Part shown: positions 17,174-25,492 of the stretch, piece after piece
Layout: each line of letters opens with the position of its first letter
Position numbering within the stretch: the first letter of the stretch is position 1
From: Pseudomonadota bacterium
Lineage (GTDB): Bacteria; Desulfobacterota; Syntrophobacteria; Syntrophobacterales; Syntrophobacteraceae
Length of the DNA: 39,362 nt
Assembly (NCBI GenBank): GCA_023416335.1
Contig: JAEZHY010000246.1
Location: 1 to 39,362, forward strand
Direction: 5' to 3'
The notes under the pieces: generated by a model
The model's database searches: none
Seen by the model: the letters and a program-made list of their open reading frames with translations, nothing else
What the model was told of the DNA's origin: nothing
Made by a program: the position numbers and the translations under genes

Positions 17174-18142
17174 TTACCCCCTGTGAGCGGTGCTTCTGAA
17201 GCCGAGTGCCCTGTTTGCCTTCAGGTTTATGAGGCGAGTGGACCCGAGTTTTTCGAGATAGCTTTTGTAATTGGTTCCAAAGATCCATTCCCGCGCAAAT
17301 TCATCGAAGCCTTCCTGGGTTCTGGTCTGCATATAGAAGTTGCGGATGAAATCCCCGTCAGCATCGTAAAACCCGGCAGAGCCGGTAGGATGGGCGCCGT
17401 AGGGGCATTCGACAACATAATCTACAACCAGACCCGGAATCGTATTCATCCGCGGGTCTCTGCGGAGATATTCTTCAGGAACTATTTCCTCGGCAAGCAC
17501 GATTGTAATGTCGGCGGCTCTCGCTATTTCGGGATCGGAAAAGTATTGTCCGTCAATCCTGACGGTTCCTTCGAGGCCGGCTTGCTGAACGGAGAGCACG
17601 GCAATATCGGGTTTGGCGGCTGGAACCAGGATCTGACACCCTCCGTCAAAGAAGGGATCCTCCCGCATCTCATATTTCGTTGCAGGTATCTTCGGGTTCT
17701 TTCCTTTTCGAAGACCGGCCTGGCCCAGCATATCGTAAGCAGGGTTGTGAATGTCGGTGCCGAGAGCGGTTTGAGAGGGGATGTAAGGGATACCGGCTGA
17801 ACCGGCCAGGAACCGAAAACCCATCTCGAAGTGGCTGTAATCCTCGCAAATGATCTCTTTATTTTTTAGCTTGCGTGAAAGATTAGCTCCATACTTTCCA
17901 TAAGTTTCGTGGCCTATCCAGGAAGACTCCAATATGGAAACACAGCCTGCGCCTATGAGAAACTCGGAATGCGGGCCGCTGTTCACCTCTATCAAGTGCA
18001 AAGCGCGTCTCTTTCGGCGAATGAGCTCGAATGCCAATGCGCATGGTCGGCGCCAGATCGTGAATCCGGAAAAGGTGATCATTGAACCGTCTTTCACGAT
18101 CTCAGCCGCGTCAGCCAGGGAAATCAGCTTGGAATGACTCAT
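17174..18142 (-). CDS. CoA-transferase, alpha subunit (glutaconate CoA-transferase type), pair 1
   Basis: A 322-residue alpha subunit of the GctA family. Features seen are the N-terminal KLISLADAAEIVKDGSMITFSGF, a central GTDIHNPAYDML segment and the late VVECPYGAHPTG motif, which recurs as VVHCPWGAHPSA in the second pair. The ATG at 18142 follows AAAAGGCAG; a GTG six codons upstream is an alternative. It is the first gene of a two-gene operon and points away from the second pair. Compared with pair 2 it is clearly diverged over the central region, suggesting a different substrate. Confidence 0.88.
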   Translation of the reverse strand: MSHSKLISLADAAEIVKDGSMITFSGFTIWRRPCALAFELIRRKRRALHLIEVNSGPHSEFLIGAGCVSILESSWIGHETYGKYGANLSRKLKNKEIICEDYSHFEMGFRFLAGSAGIPYIPSQTALGTDIHNPAYDMLGQAGLRKGKNPKIPATKYEMREDPFFDGGCQILVPAAKPDIAVLSVQQAGLEGTVRIDGQYFSDPEIARAADITIVLAEEIVPEEYLRRDPRMNTIPGLVVDYVVECPYGAHPTGSAGFYDADGDFIRNFYMQTRTQEGFDEFAREWIFGTNYKSYLEKLGSTRLINLKANRALGFRSTAHRG

Positions 18143-18691
18143 TTTAATCTGCCTTTTCACGCCAGTATGGAAAGCAAGTGAGGTGTACTTTTCCTGACTA
18201 ATGTACTTAAATTAGACAAAACTGCAATAAAATACAAAGGCATTTTTGCGTGTGAATGTTTGAACATGACCTGCGATGGAGATTTTCTTTTTCGCCTGCG
18301 CATGAGGGGTTTCGTCAATTGTTTTGCCGTCCGCATTCCGGAAAATCCAACTACTGGAATATACGGGCTTAATTAAACAGGCAGACGGATTTCTCCAGCT
18401 GCACTAACGTCTTTTAAAAAATATTCTTGACATAACGGCACACAACGAAGAATAATCCTGTGCGGTGAATCACAAATTCAGAAAAATGTTGCAGGCAGCA
18501 ATTATTTTTCCTTGTCGATCGCGTGTGATCCTCGTTTTCGCGCTCTAACAGAATCTCTCTCTCATCGGCTACATTTCCCCTATGCGCTCTGTTTTGTAGC
18601 TGTTTACTCTTCCCGATTTTTTCCCCTGCTTTTCTTTTCTGCGGTTATTGCAGCTTGCTTGCCCAGGATTTTTCCCTCGAAACGGACAAGT
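18143..18691. other. 549-bp divergent intergenic region between the two CoA-transferase pairs
   Basis: It holds the upstream regions of pair 1 (leftward) and of the Cys-rich gene and pair 2 (rightward). An AT-rich imperfect inverted repeat, CTAAT-8-ATTAG at 18198-18215, lies 55 bp upstream of pair 1 and could be an operator. A good promoter faces right at 18427. A frame is open in the plus direction from 18512 into the Cys-rich gene, but the part before 18692 lacks a good start. Confidence 0.5.
18427..18456 (+). promoter_or_regulatory. sigma-70-like promoter upstream of Cys-rich gene and CoA-transferase pair 2
   Basis: A perfect -35 box TTGACA (18427-18432) is followed after 18 bases by AATAAT (18451-18456), five of six matches to TATAAT. 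It points toward the small Cys-rich gene and, further on, the second CoA-transferase operon. Confidence 0.6.
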
Positions 18692-18898
18692 ATGGAAAAG
18701 TTTCAGAAGAACTGTGATCAGTGCGGCAGGCCTGAGGACGCTTTTGAATTCTGCGAGGCGCGGTGCATGCTGCAGAGCTGCGATAAGTGTAATTTTCTCC
18801 TGCAGTTGTATGGAACGGGATGTGGGAATATTCACGTCTATTACCTTTGCAGGGATTGTTATGAGAAACGGATCGAGAGAGGGTATGTGGAACCCTAG
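18692..18898 (+). CDS. small Cys-rich, probably zinc-binding protein
   Basis: A 68-residue protein with nine cysteines (8, 11, 21, 25, 30, 33, 44, 53, 56), including three CxxC pairs, typical of a compact zinc-binding protein. No known family is recognised. The ATG at 18692 has only a weak ribosome-binding site (GGACAAG). The frame is open upstream to 18512, but that extension is hydrophobic and unlike the Cys-rich part. It lies between the two CoA-transferase operons, 76 bp before the second, and may share its promoter. Confidence 0.55.
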   Translation: MEKFQKNCDQCGRPEDAFEFCEARCMLQSCDKCNFLLQLYGTGCGNIHVYYLCRDCYEKRIERGYVEP

Positions 18899-18974
18899 CA
18901 AGGAGGTGGGCTTTTCGACGGACAATCAGTAGAGCGCTAATACTCAATTCTTATCATAACCACGGAGGAAAAAC

Positions 18975-19967
18975 ATGGCTGTTGACAAGTTGATGACACT
19001 CAAGGAAGCGGTATCCAGATTTATCAAAGATGGGGACACCGTCTACTACGGCGGGTTCCAGATCATGGTTCCCATGGCCCTTACGCACGAGATTATCCGG
19101 CAGAAAAAGCGAGATCTTACCACGATTGAATCTTCGACCGATGTTGGCGGCCTTGACATTCTGACGGGGGCCGGATGCGTGAAGGAGATTCACTCGGCAT
19201 GGATCATGAACTGGTATGTGAAGGCTCCTTATGCCATCCGCCGTGCCTTTCAGTCGAAGATGACCAAAAGGTATGATGTTTCCAACTTCGCGGCTACGAG
19301 CGCATTGATTGCCGGGTTCCTTGGAGTGCCCTTCTTGCCGGTACGCGGGAATATCGGGACCGATATGCTGAAATACAATCCCACCGATTTGTCCATCGTC
19401 AAAGACCCGTTCAGTGGTGAGGAAATCACGGCAGTCCGCGCGTGGCGTGCCGATGTAGCGGTTATACACGCACAGGTAGCCGACAGACTCGGCAACGTCA
19501 TGAGCTGGGGAACCCGCGGTGTAACGGATGAGTTTGGCGCAATGGGTGCAAAACGTGGTGTAATAGTCACGGCGGAAGAAATTGTCGAACCGGAAGTCGT
19601 CAGGGCTGATCCCGACCGGACCGTTGTTCCGTACTTCAAGACTCTTGCGGTGGTCCACTGCCCGTGGGGTGCGCATCCGTCGGCATGCCGCGGCTATTAC
19701 GGCCTGGACATCAGGTTCAGCCAGTACCAGGGCAAGTATGAACGCAGTGCAGAGCTTCTCCCGAAGTTCCTGGATGAATGGGTATATGGCTGCGAAGACC
19801 ACAATGCATACATAAAGAAATATATCCAGAAGTTCGGTCAGGAAGGTCTCGACCGGCTCAAGCCGACCCTCGGATTCAAGCCGAAATACCAGGTTGATTA
19901 CGGCTACCACGACCCGGCAGTCTGGAAAGGTGTGCCGCAGTACACCGACGAATACATCAAGGCTTAA
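18975..19967 (+). CDS. CoA-transferase, alpha subunit (glutaconate CoA-transferase type), pair 2
   Basis: A 330-residue GctA-family alpha subunit. The N-terminus (LMTLKEAVSRFIKDGDTVYYGGF), GNIGTDMLKYNP, the AQVADRLGNV segment and VVHCPWGAHPSA are diagnostic. It has a GGAGG ribosome-binding site nine bases before its ATG. The beta subunit follows after 35 bp. Function is transfer of CoA between a carboxylic acid and an acyl-CoA, most likely in breakdown of dicarboxylic or aromatic-derived acids. Exact substrates cannot be read from sequence alone. Confidence 0.9.
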   Translation: MAVDKLMTLKEAVSRFIKDGDTVYYGGFQIMVPMALTHEIIRQKKRDLTTIESSTDVGGLDILTGAGCVKEIHSAWIMNWYVKAPYAIRRAFQSKMTKRYDVSNFAATSALIAGFLGVPFLPVRGNIGTDMLKYNPTDLSIVKDPFSGEEITAVRAWRADVAVIHAQVADRLGNVMSWGTRGVTDEFGAMGAKRGVIVTAEEIVEPEVVRADPDRTVVPYFKTLAVVHCPWGAHPSACRGYYGLDIRFSQYQGKYERSAELLPKFLDEWVYGCEDHNAYIKKYIQKFGQEGLDRLKPTLGFKPKYQVDYGYHDPAVWKGVPQYTDEYIKA

Positions 19968-20002
19968 GCTGGCCGTCCCAATAGCGCAAAGGAGAAGAGA
20001 CA

Positions 20003-20776
20003 ATGCATGCAACAAATTACAAACTGACTGAACTCATGGTCGTCCGCTGTGCCAAAGAAATCATTGACGGCGAGGTTTGCTTCGCCGGTGTCGGCCTTCC
20101 TTTGGTTGTCGTTAGTTTTGCGATGGCCACACATGCCCCCAACATGATTCTTTTCACCGAGGGCGGCTCCATTCGCGCCACTGCACCTCCGGGACTGGCC
20201 ATTACGGTTGACGATCCGGCGCTGTTCGCTAACGGAGACGCGACCTTCGGAATGCTCTCCACTATGGCCGCCCTGCAGAGGGGGGAAGTCGATGTTGCCT
20301 TCATCGGCGGCGCCCAGATCGACAAGTACGGCAACATCAATTCCACCGGCGTTGGCGACTGGTCGAAACCGGAATCATTCACATACTTTGCCGGAAGCGG
20401 CGGCGCAAACGATATGGCCACCTCCGGGAAACGCGTTCTTGCGATCATGCCTCAGGATCCCAAGAAATTCGTCGAACAGGTGGACTATGTGACCACCCCG
20501 GGATTCCTGGACGGCCCCGGTTCTCGTGAGAAATGCGGTATGATCGGCGGCGGCCCTTCGGTCGTTGTCAGCACGATGGGTGTTTACAGGTTCGATGAGA
20601 AGACCTGCGAGATGTATCTTGCGGAATATTTCCCGGGTCAGTCTGTAGAGAAGGTCAAGGCGAATTGCTCGTTCGATCTGAAGATTGCACCTGATGTGAG
20701 AGAAACCACCCCGCCCACGGAAGAAGAAATTACCATTCTGCGCAACATCGATCCGACCGGATTCTACCTGGGATAG
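20003..20776 (+). CDS. CoA-transferase, beta subunit (glutaconate CoA-transferase type), pair 2
   Basis: A 257-residue GctB-family beta subunit. The probable catalytic glutamate is Glu53 in FTEGGS, close to Glu54 of the well-studied Acidaminococcus enzyme. The segments THAPNMILF, IDKYGNINSTGVGDW and GGANDMA are characteristic. AAAGGAGAAGAG precedes the ATG. A strong terminator follows the stop, ending the operon. Confidence 0.9.
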   Translation: MHATNYKLTELMVVRCAKEIIDGEVCFAGVGLPLVVVSFAMATHAPNMILFTEGGSIRATAPPGLAITVDDPALFANGDATFGMLSTMAALQRGEVDVAFIGGAQIDKYGNINSTGVGDWSKPESFTYFAGSGGANDMATSGKRVLAIMPQDPKKFVEQVDYVTTPGFLDGPGSREKCGMIGGGPSVVVSTMGVYRFDEKTCEMYLAEYFPGQSVEKVKANCSFDLKIAPDVRETTPPTEEEITILRNIDPTGFYLG

Positions 20777-20803
20777 GTCACCAAATACAAATTGTTCGTG
20801 CTC

Positions 20804-20838
20804 GCCGGCGGGGCTCTGTGTTCCGCCGGCTTTTTTTT
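20804..20838 (+). terminator. rho-independent terminator of CoA-transferase pair 2
   Basis: Perfect 8-bp arms GCCGGCGG (20804-20811) and CCGCCGGC (20823-20830) with an 11-nt loop, followed by eight Ts. It lies 27 bp after the stop of the beta subunit gene. Confidence 0.93.
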
Positions 20839-20904
20839 CCGTCAAATCATTGTCCGGCCTGCCCATTTACGTCCTGCCTTGCTTTTTTGCTTATGAAAAG
20901 AGAT

Positions 20905-20952
20905 AAAAAAGCCGACTTTTTTTCTGGACTGACAGACTCCGGCCTGTCGGCT
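20905..20952 (-). terminator. possible minus-strand terminator or alternative hairpin upstream of PilZ-motAB
   Basis: Arms AGCCGAC (20910-20916) and GTCGGCT (20946-20952) pair over a 29-nt loop, with TTTTTT following on the minus strand. Within the loop GACAG can instead pair with CTGTC, using three of the same bases, so the two hairpins exclude each other. No minus-strand gene is upstream of it. The role is unclear. Confidence 0.35.
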
Positions 20953-21019
20953 GTTCCATTAATCTCGTCTGTCCTTACGCTTTAGGGCGGCTTTTGCACT
21001 ACTGGAGGTAGTTCCCGCA

Positions 21020-21574
21020 ATGGATAGTCCCAAAGAATCGGATGAAGAAAAATACTACCGGTCTCTGAGAGAATACTCCAGAGTGGATGGGTTTCTTCCG
21101 GTTCAGATCCGTGTCGTCGAGGAAGAGATGCGTTTCAGTATCCGGTCACGCACATCGGTGGAATCGGCTTTGACCGAACACCCCGAGATGCCGGAACCGG
21201 AAGACCGGTTGGTAGCCGAATGTCTACGCATCCTGAATTCCAAGCTCGATACCATAATCAGGATGCTTGCTTTTCAGACCAGAGATTACATGTCTCTAAA
21301 GATCGAACAGATCAACATAAGCGCAGGCGGACTCTCGACCTTTGTCGACGAAGCCGTCCCTCTCGGCGCTGTGGTCGAAATCCGGTTAGTGCTGCCCAAT
21401 TCGCCATACATGGTTTTCTACATATACGGTAACGTCGTCAAGTGCGAGCAGGCTTCCGACAGATTTGCCGTCTCAATCGGCTTTACCGAGATCGACGAGG
21501 ATATACGCGAACAAATTGCAAAATTTGTGTTCGAGAGGCAGCGGGAAATTCTTCGCAAAAAGAGGAGGCCATAG
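21020..21574 (+). CDS. PilZ-domain protein with helical insert, upstream of motAB
   Basis: A 184-residue cytoplasmic protein. Both c-di-GMP motifs of PilZ domains are present: RxxxR as REYSR (residues 17-21) and N-x-S-x-x-G as NISAGG (99-104). They are about 80 residues apart instead of the usual 20-30; residues about 38-90 between them look helical. This resembles the tetramer-forming XC6012-type PilZ proteins, by inference. The gene is followed after nine bases by motA, so it probably tunes the stator or motor in response to c-di-GMP. A GGAGGT ribosome-binding site precedes the ATG. Confidence 0.82.
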   Translation: MDSPKESDEEKYYRSLREYSRVDGFLPVQIRVVEEEMRFSIRSRTSVESALTEHPEMPEPEDRLVAECLRILNSKLDTIIRMLAFQTRDYMSLKIEQINISAGGLSTFVDEAVPLGAVVEIRLVLPNSPYMVFYIYGNVVKCEQASDRFAVSIGFTEIDEDIREQIAKFVFERQREILRKKRRP

Positions 21575-21583
21575 GCTGCTCAC

Positions 21584-22441
21584 ATGTTCGTATTGATCGG
21601 CATAGTCATCGTATTGGGTGCGGTTCTTGGCGGGTACCTGATGGAGGAAGGAAACCTGGCCCTTCTCGTCCAACCGGCTGAATTCGTGATCATTTTCGGC
21701 GCGGCGCTCGGCGGCTTCATCATATCCTCGCCAATGAAGGTCATAAAGGCGGTCCAGGCCAGTCTTATGCGGATGTTCAGCAGCAGGATTTACGGCAAGA
21801 GCGACTACGTGGAAGCCCTCGTTCTGCTGAACGAGATATTCTTCAAGATCCGGAAGGAAGGCCTTGTTTCGATTGAATCCGACCTGGACGAACCTGAAAA
21901 GAGTCCGATTTTTAAGAAATATCCGAAGTTTCTCAAAAATCACCACGCTGTCGCCTTTCTTACGGACACCTTGCGCACTCTTACCATCACCGATATAGAG
22001 GCCCACGAACTGGCGTCGCTGCTGGACTATGAAATAGATGCCCATCACGAGGAAGCGCTTGTTCCATCCAAAAGCATCGCCAACGTTGCGGATTCACTCC
22101 CCGGCCTGGGAATCGTCGCGGCGGTTCTCGGTGTAGTTCTGACAATGAAAAAGATCAGCGAGCCTCCGGAAGTCCTGGGCCACAGCATCGGCGCGGCCCT
22201 TGTCGGGACTTTCCTCGGGGTGCTTATGTGCTACGGCTTTGTAGGCCCTATTTCCCGCAACATAGAAGCAATCGCAAATGAAGACCGGGAATTTCTTACG
22301 GTTCTGAAAGCTGCTCTACTGGCATTCGTAAACACTCCCTCCCCTCAGGTGGCGATTGAGTTTGCACGGCGTGTGGTTCCGGGGGAACTGAAGCCGTCTT
22401 TCCTGGAACTCGAAAGCGTAATCAAGAAATCCAAGAAGTGA
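21584..22441 (+). CDS. motA: flagellar motor stator protein MotA
   Basis: A 285-residue inner-membrane stator subunit that with MotB conducts ions to turn the flagellum. Two N-terminal hydrophobic segments (about 1-20 and 30-50), a long cytoplasmic loop, and two C-terminal helices (SLPGLGIVAAVLGVVLTM and GAALVGTFLGVLMCYGFVGPI) give the MotA layout; the PGLG motif is conserved. It sits between the PilZ gene and motB, four bases before motB. Confidence 0.94.
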   Translation: MFVLIGIVIVLGAVLGGYLMEEGNLALLVQPAEFVIIFGAALGGFIISSPMKVIKAVQASLMRMFSSRIYGKSDYVEALVLLNEIFFKIRKEGLVSIESDLDEPEKSPIFKKYPKFLKNHHAVAFLTDTLRTLTITDIEAHELASLLDYEIDAHHEEALVPSKSIANVADSLPGLGIVAAVLGVVLTMKKISEPPEVLGHSIGAALVGTFLGVLMCYGFVGPISRNIEAIANEDREFLTVLKAALLAFVNTPSPQVAIEFARRVVPGELKPSFLELESVIKKSKK

Positions 22442-22445
22442 AAAG

Positions 22446-23258
22446 ATGGAAGATAAACCGAAAAAAGTCATAATAAAGAGAATCAAGAAGAGCCACGAAG
22501 GACATCACGGCGGGAGCTGGAAGGTCGCTTACGCCGACTTTGTAACCGCAATGATGGCCTTCTTCCTTCTGATGTGGCTCCTGAACATGACATCTCAGGA
22601 GAAACGGGCCGTTTTGGCCATGTACTTCAAGCACTTCAGCCTGTTTGAGAAGGGTGGAAAGTCTTTCATGCACGACGGCGGGCTGCGACCTTCCGGTCAG
22701 AATTACGGTGGTGAGGAAATAATAGAGACCGGCGAGCATTCGTCGGGAATAACGAACGACGAGCTTGCAACGAAGCTCATGACCGGGGTTCAGCAGAACG
22801 TTCAGGGCGTCGGCAAGGAGCAATTCTACTTAGCGATCTCCGAGGAAGGAGTACGTATCCAGATAGTCGACTCAAAGGAGAATCCTATCTTTCCACCGGG
22901 GAGCGCTCAGCTGACGGATACTGCGAAGAAGATCGTCCGATCGGTCGCGTCTGTACTTAAAAATTTTCCAAATGAAATAGCTGTGGAAGGACACACCGAT
23001 TCTTCTCCTATCAAGAACGAGCAGATTTCGAACTGGGAGCTTTCGGTAGCCAGGGCATCTTCGGCCCGGCGCGAGTTGGAAGCGGCGGGGATCTCGCCAT
23101 ACAGAATTGCGAGGGTCGTGGGCTTTGCTGACAGGATCCCGCTTTTTACCGACTCTCCCGATGACGTGCGAAACCGCCGGATCAGTATCCTCTTTGCTCG
23201 AAACAAGAAACTCAAGCCGAAAGACAAGCTGGACTGGCTGATGAAACCTCCGGCCTGA
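22446..23258 (+). CDS. motB: flagellar motor stator protein MotB
   Basis: A 270-residue stator subunit. A short basic cytoplasmic tail leads into one transmembrane helix (WKVAYADFVTAMMAFFLLMW) with the essential ion-binding aspartate at Asp31. The C-terminal OmpA-like peptidoglycan-binding domain shows VEGHTDSSPI near residue 180 and NRRISILF near the end. It is the last gene of the PilZ-motA-motB operon. Confidence 0.95.
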   Translation: MEDKPKKVIIKRIKKSHEGHHGGSWKVAYADFVTAMMAFFLLMWLLNMTSQEKRAVLAMYFKHFSLFEKGGKSFMHDGGLRPSGQNYGGEEIIETGEHSSGITNDELATKLMTGVQQNVQGVGKEQFYLAISEEGVRIQIVDSKENPIFPPGSAQLTDTAKKIVRSVASVLKNFPNEIAVEGHTDSSPIKNEQISNWELSVARASSARRELEAAGISPYRIARVVGFADRIPLFTDSPDDVRNRRISILFARNKKLKPKDKLDWLMKPPA

Positions 23259-23309
23259 TCGGAGAGGCGAGAGGGAATTCAACGTGACGAATGCCGCCTG
23301 TTCGACCGG

Positions 23310-23528
23310 TCACGCCACCTGATAAATGGCTGGACGATATCGAGGTTCCGGGATAGGTTTCCCGTGGTCGCGTGCGGCTTCCAGCCATGTCTCCTTGGCC
23401 TTGAGTACTTCCCTCAGCGCTTCCTCGGGAGTTGAGCCGAAAGCGGAACAGTGCTTCAAATCCGGAATATCGGCAATGTAGCCCTCATCTTCTTCACTGT
23501 AAAACACGTTAATGTGATAGTCTTTCAT
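23310..23528 (-). CDS. hicB: HicB-family antitoxin (short form)
   Basis: A 72-residue partner of the HicA-like toxin. It matches the HicB partial RNase-H-like fold: YHINVFYSEEDEGYIADIPDL, then GSTPEEALREVLKAKETWL, ending PIPEPRYRP. It lacks the C-terminal DNA-binding domain found in longer HicB proteins, so it may not repress the operon alone. Its ATG overlaps the toxin stop by four bases (ATGA). Confidence 0.9.
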   Translation of the reverse strand: MKDYHINVFYSEEDEGYIADIPDLKHCSAFGSTPEEALREVLKAKETWLEAARDHGKPIPEPRYRPAIYQVA

Positions 23529-23779
23529 TCCGCATCCTCAATTTGAAGATTGTACCGCTCAATTATCTGGAGAAGCTGCTTAATTTGATACGGTTTAGCT
23601 TTCCCTTTCGAATTTTGGAGATTTACGAGTTCCGGCACGTCTGGATGTACATAAATATGGTGGTCGCCTGTGGTGCGTGATAGTTGGAATCCGAACGCTT
23701 CGGCACAGGCCACAGCTTCCGAAAACCGAATGTTCTTCGAACCTGCAAGCATTTTCTGCAGCAATTTCCGTCTCTTCAT
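23525..23779 (-). CDS. hicA: HicA-family mRNA interferase toxin
   Basis: An 84-residue toxin-like protein with the HicA double-stranded RNA-binding fold. The family active histidine is in GDHHIYVHP (residues 38-46), followed by the typical late helix KPYQIKQLLQIIERY. It has about 15 more N-terminal residues than short HicA proteins. Toxin first and antitoxin second is the usual hicAB order. AAGAG precedes the ATG. Known HicA proteins cleave mRNA; activity here is inferred. Confidence 0.87.
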   Translation of the reverse strand: MKRRKLLQKMLAGSKNIRFSEAVACAEAFGFQLSRTTGDHHIYVHPDVPELVNLQNSKGKAKPYQIKQLLQIIERYNLQIEDAE

Positions 23780-23861
23780 GGAACTCTTCGAAAGTGTGGT
23801 GCAGACCCATTTGAAGATGAAAGCCGTAAACGCTTGGATGCAAAGAGCATTTCAGGTAACA

Positions 23862-23874
23862 CTATACATTATAG
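23862..23874 (-). promoter_or_regulatory. -10-like box inside a 13-bp palindrome upstream of hicAB
   Basis: CTATA-CAT-TATAG is a perfect inverted repeat, and on the minus strand it contains TATAAT (23868-23873), about 90 bp before hicA. No good -35 box lies 16-18 bp upstream. An operator over the -10 box would fit autoregulation of a toxin-antitoxin operon, but this is inference. Confidence 0.4.
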
Positions 23875-24079
23875 CACAGAGGCGACAGCGCCGCACTGTT
23901 ATCAGGTACGTTATGATGCTGGACTGATGCCAAACAGCAAAGCCGGCGCGTCGTCAAGCTTTCGCCGGACAATCTCACTCAGGTCCCTGCCTGTTCCTTT
24001 TGCGTGAATTCTCATAGTGTCATATACTCTCTCAAATCCTTACGCTGCTTTTCACTACAAATGCCTGAAAGGTGCGAAT

Positions 24080-25492
24080 GTGCAGTTGACGAAGTTAATG
24101 CAAGAAAAGCTGAGGCGTGCTTTCGATGCGCGTAGAGTAGCGGTGGTCGGTGCTTCCCCGGAGCAGCTGTCGATCGGCATGGGGCCTGTCTATAATCTGC
24201 TCTCCTGCGGCTTCGACGGTGACGTCTTTCCCGTCAATCCGAAATATGACGAGGTGCTGGGGCACAAATGCTACCCGGATCTCGAATCGATCGACCCGCC
24301 TCCGGATCTGGCCATTCTGATAGTGAACCAGCATCTAGCTGTCGAACTGACCGAGCGGGCCGGCAAGCACGGGGTCGGCGCCGTCACGATCGTGGTGGGG
24401 GGATTTAGCGAGATCCGTTCGAATGGAGAACTCCTCAACGAGAAATTGAAGGAAATCGCCTATCGCTACGAGATGCCGGTCATCGGTCCCAATACGCTTG
24501 GGTTCTGTTGCAGTCATCAAAAACTCAACGGAATCTTCTGGCACTTCTCAACCGACCCGGGAAATATCGCCGTGATAACACAAAGCGGCGGCGTCGGACT
24601 GACAATTGTTCATTGCCTTCAGAGCCTTTATTGCGGCCTGAGTCACTTCGTTGGTGTCGGCAACAGGACCGTTCTTGACTTCAGCGATTACATCAACCTG
24701 CTGAAGGCCGACCCTGCGGTCGGCGTTATAGTTCTTTTTGTAGAGGGCGCATCGGACCCGCGGCTGCTCTACGATGCCATGAAAGATGCCGGTGTCTCGA
24801 AACCCATTGTCGTATACAAGGCTGGGAAGAACGAGGCCGTGTCGAAGGCGACGGCGACCCATACCGGCAGTCTGGCCGGCGAGTATCGTCTGTACAGGGC
24901 AATGTTTCGCCAGGCAGGAGCTATTGAAGTCGGATCTTCTCTGGAAGCCGCAGTGGCCGCCAAGGCTTTGAGCATGGTGGAAATTCCCAAAGGGCCGAGG
25001 CTCTGCGCTCTCACTTTCACAGCCGGGCCGTGCATAGTCGCCATGGACAGGCTCCTCGACAAGGGATGGGAGCTGCCCGATCCCGACCCGGAGCTAAAAA
25101 GGAAGATACTTTCGGTAATCGGAGAAAAGACCCCGGTCGAGATCCAAAACCCTGTCGATTTGACCGGCCCGGGCTTCCTGCCGAAAAACTACATCCCTGT
25201 GCTGCAGGCAGTCATGGATGAGGATTTCGATGCGTACCTGCTCGTGTGGAGCTATACGCCTCTTATCCGCGTACCGGTTATCGAACTGGAGACTCTAGTA
25301 AAGAAACACCCCGAAAAGAGTGTTGTTTTTGTGATTCTTGGGAATCCGATCGAGACGGCTGTCTATGTGAAAGAGTTGACGTCAAAAGGAGTGTGTGTCT
25401 TTACAACGCCGGAAGATGGAGCCGTTGCCCTGAACGCGTTGATGTCGCGATACTGCTTTCTGGAAAGAGAGAGAAGCGATGATTCTGCCTGA
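24080..25492 (+). CDS. ADP-forming acyl/acetyl-CoA synthetase, alpha subunit
   Basis: A 470-residue subunit of the NDP-forming acyl-CoA synthetase family, which converts acyl-CoA, ADP and phosphate to acid, CoA and ATP. It contains the CoA-binding domain (VAVVGASPEQLS near residue 20), the succinyl-CoA-ligase-like domains, and the phosphohistidine loop THTGSLAG with His261, matching the active-site His of archaeal ACD alpha subunits. The start is uncertain: GTG at 24080 has AAAGGTG upstream; GTG at 24017 and ATG at 24101 are alternatives. The beta subunit overlaps the 3' end by 14 bp. Confidence 0.88.
   Translation: MQLTKLMQEKLRRAFDARRVAVVGASPEQLSIGMGPVYNLLSCGFDGDVFPVNPKYDEVLGHKCYPDLESIDPPPDLAILIVNQHLAVELTERAGKHGVGAVTIVVGGFSEIRSNGELLNEKLKEIAYRYEMPVIGPNTLGFCCSHQKLNGIFWHFSTDPGNIAVITQSGGVGLTIVHCLQSLYCGLSHFVGVGNRTVLDFSDYINLLKADPAVGVIVLFVEGASDPRLLYDAMKDAGVSKPIVVYKAGKNEAVSKATATHTGSLAGEYRLYRAMFRQAGAIEVGSSLEAAVAAKALSMVEIPKGPRLCALTFTAGPCIVAMDRLLDKGWELPDPDPELKRKILSVIGEKTPVEIQNPVDLTGPGFLPKNYIPVLQAVMDEDFDAYLLVWSYTPLIRVPVIELETLVKKHPEKSVVFVILGNPIETAVYVKELTSKGVCVFTTPEDGAVALNALMSRYCFLERERSDDSA

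Noticed and set aside
18954..20015. Long minus-strand frame (353 codons) opposite the CoA-transferase alpha gene
   Set aside because: It is the antisense shadow of a gene with clear family motifs; its translation resembles no protein family.
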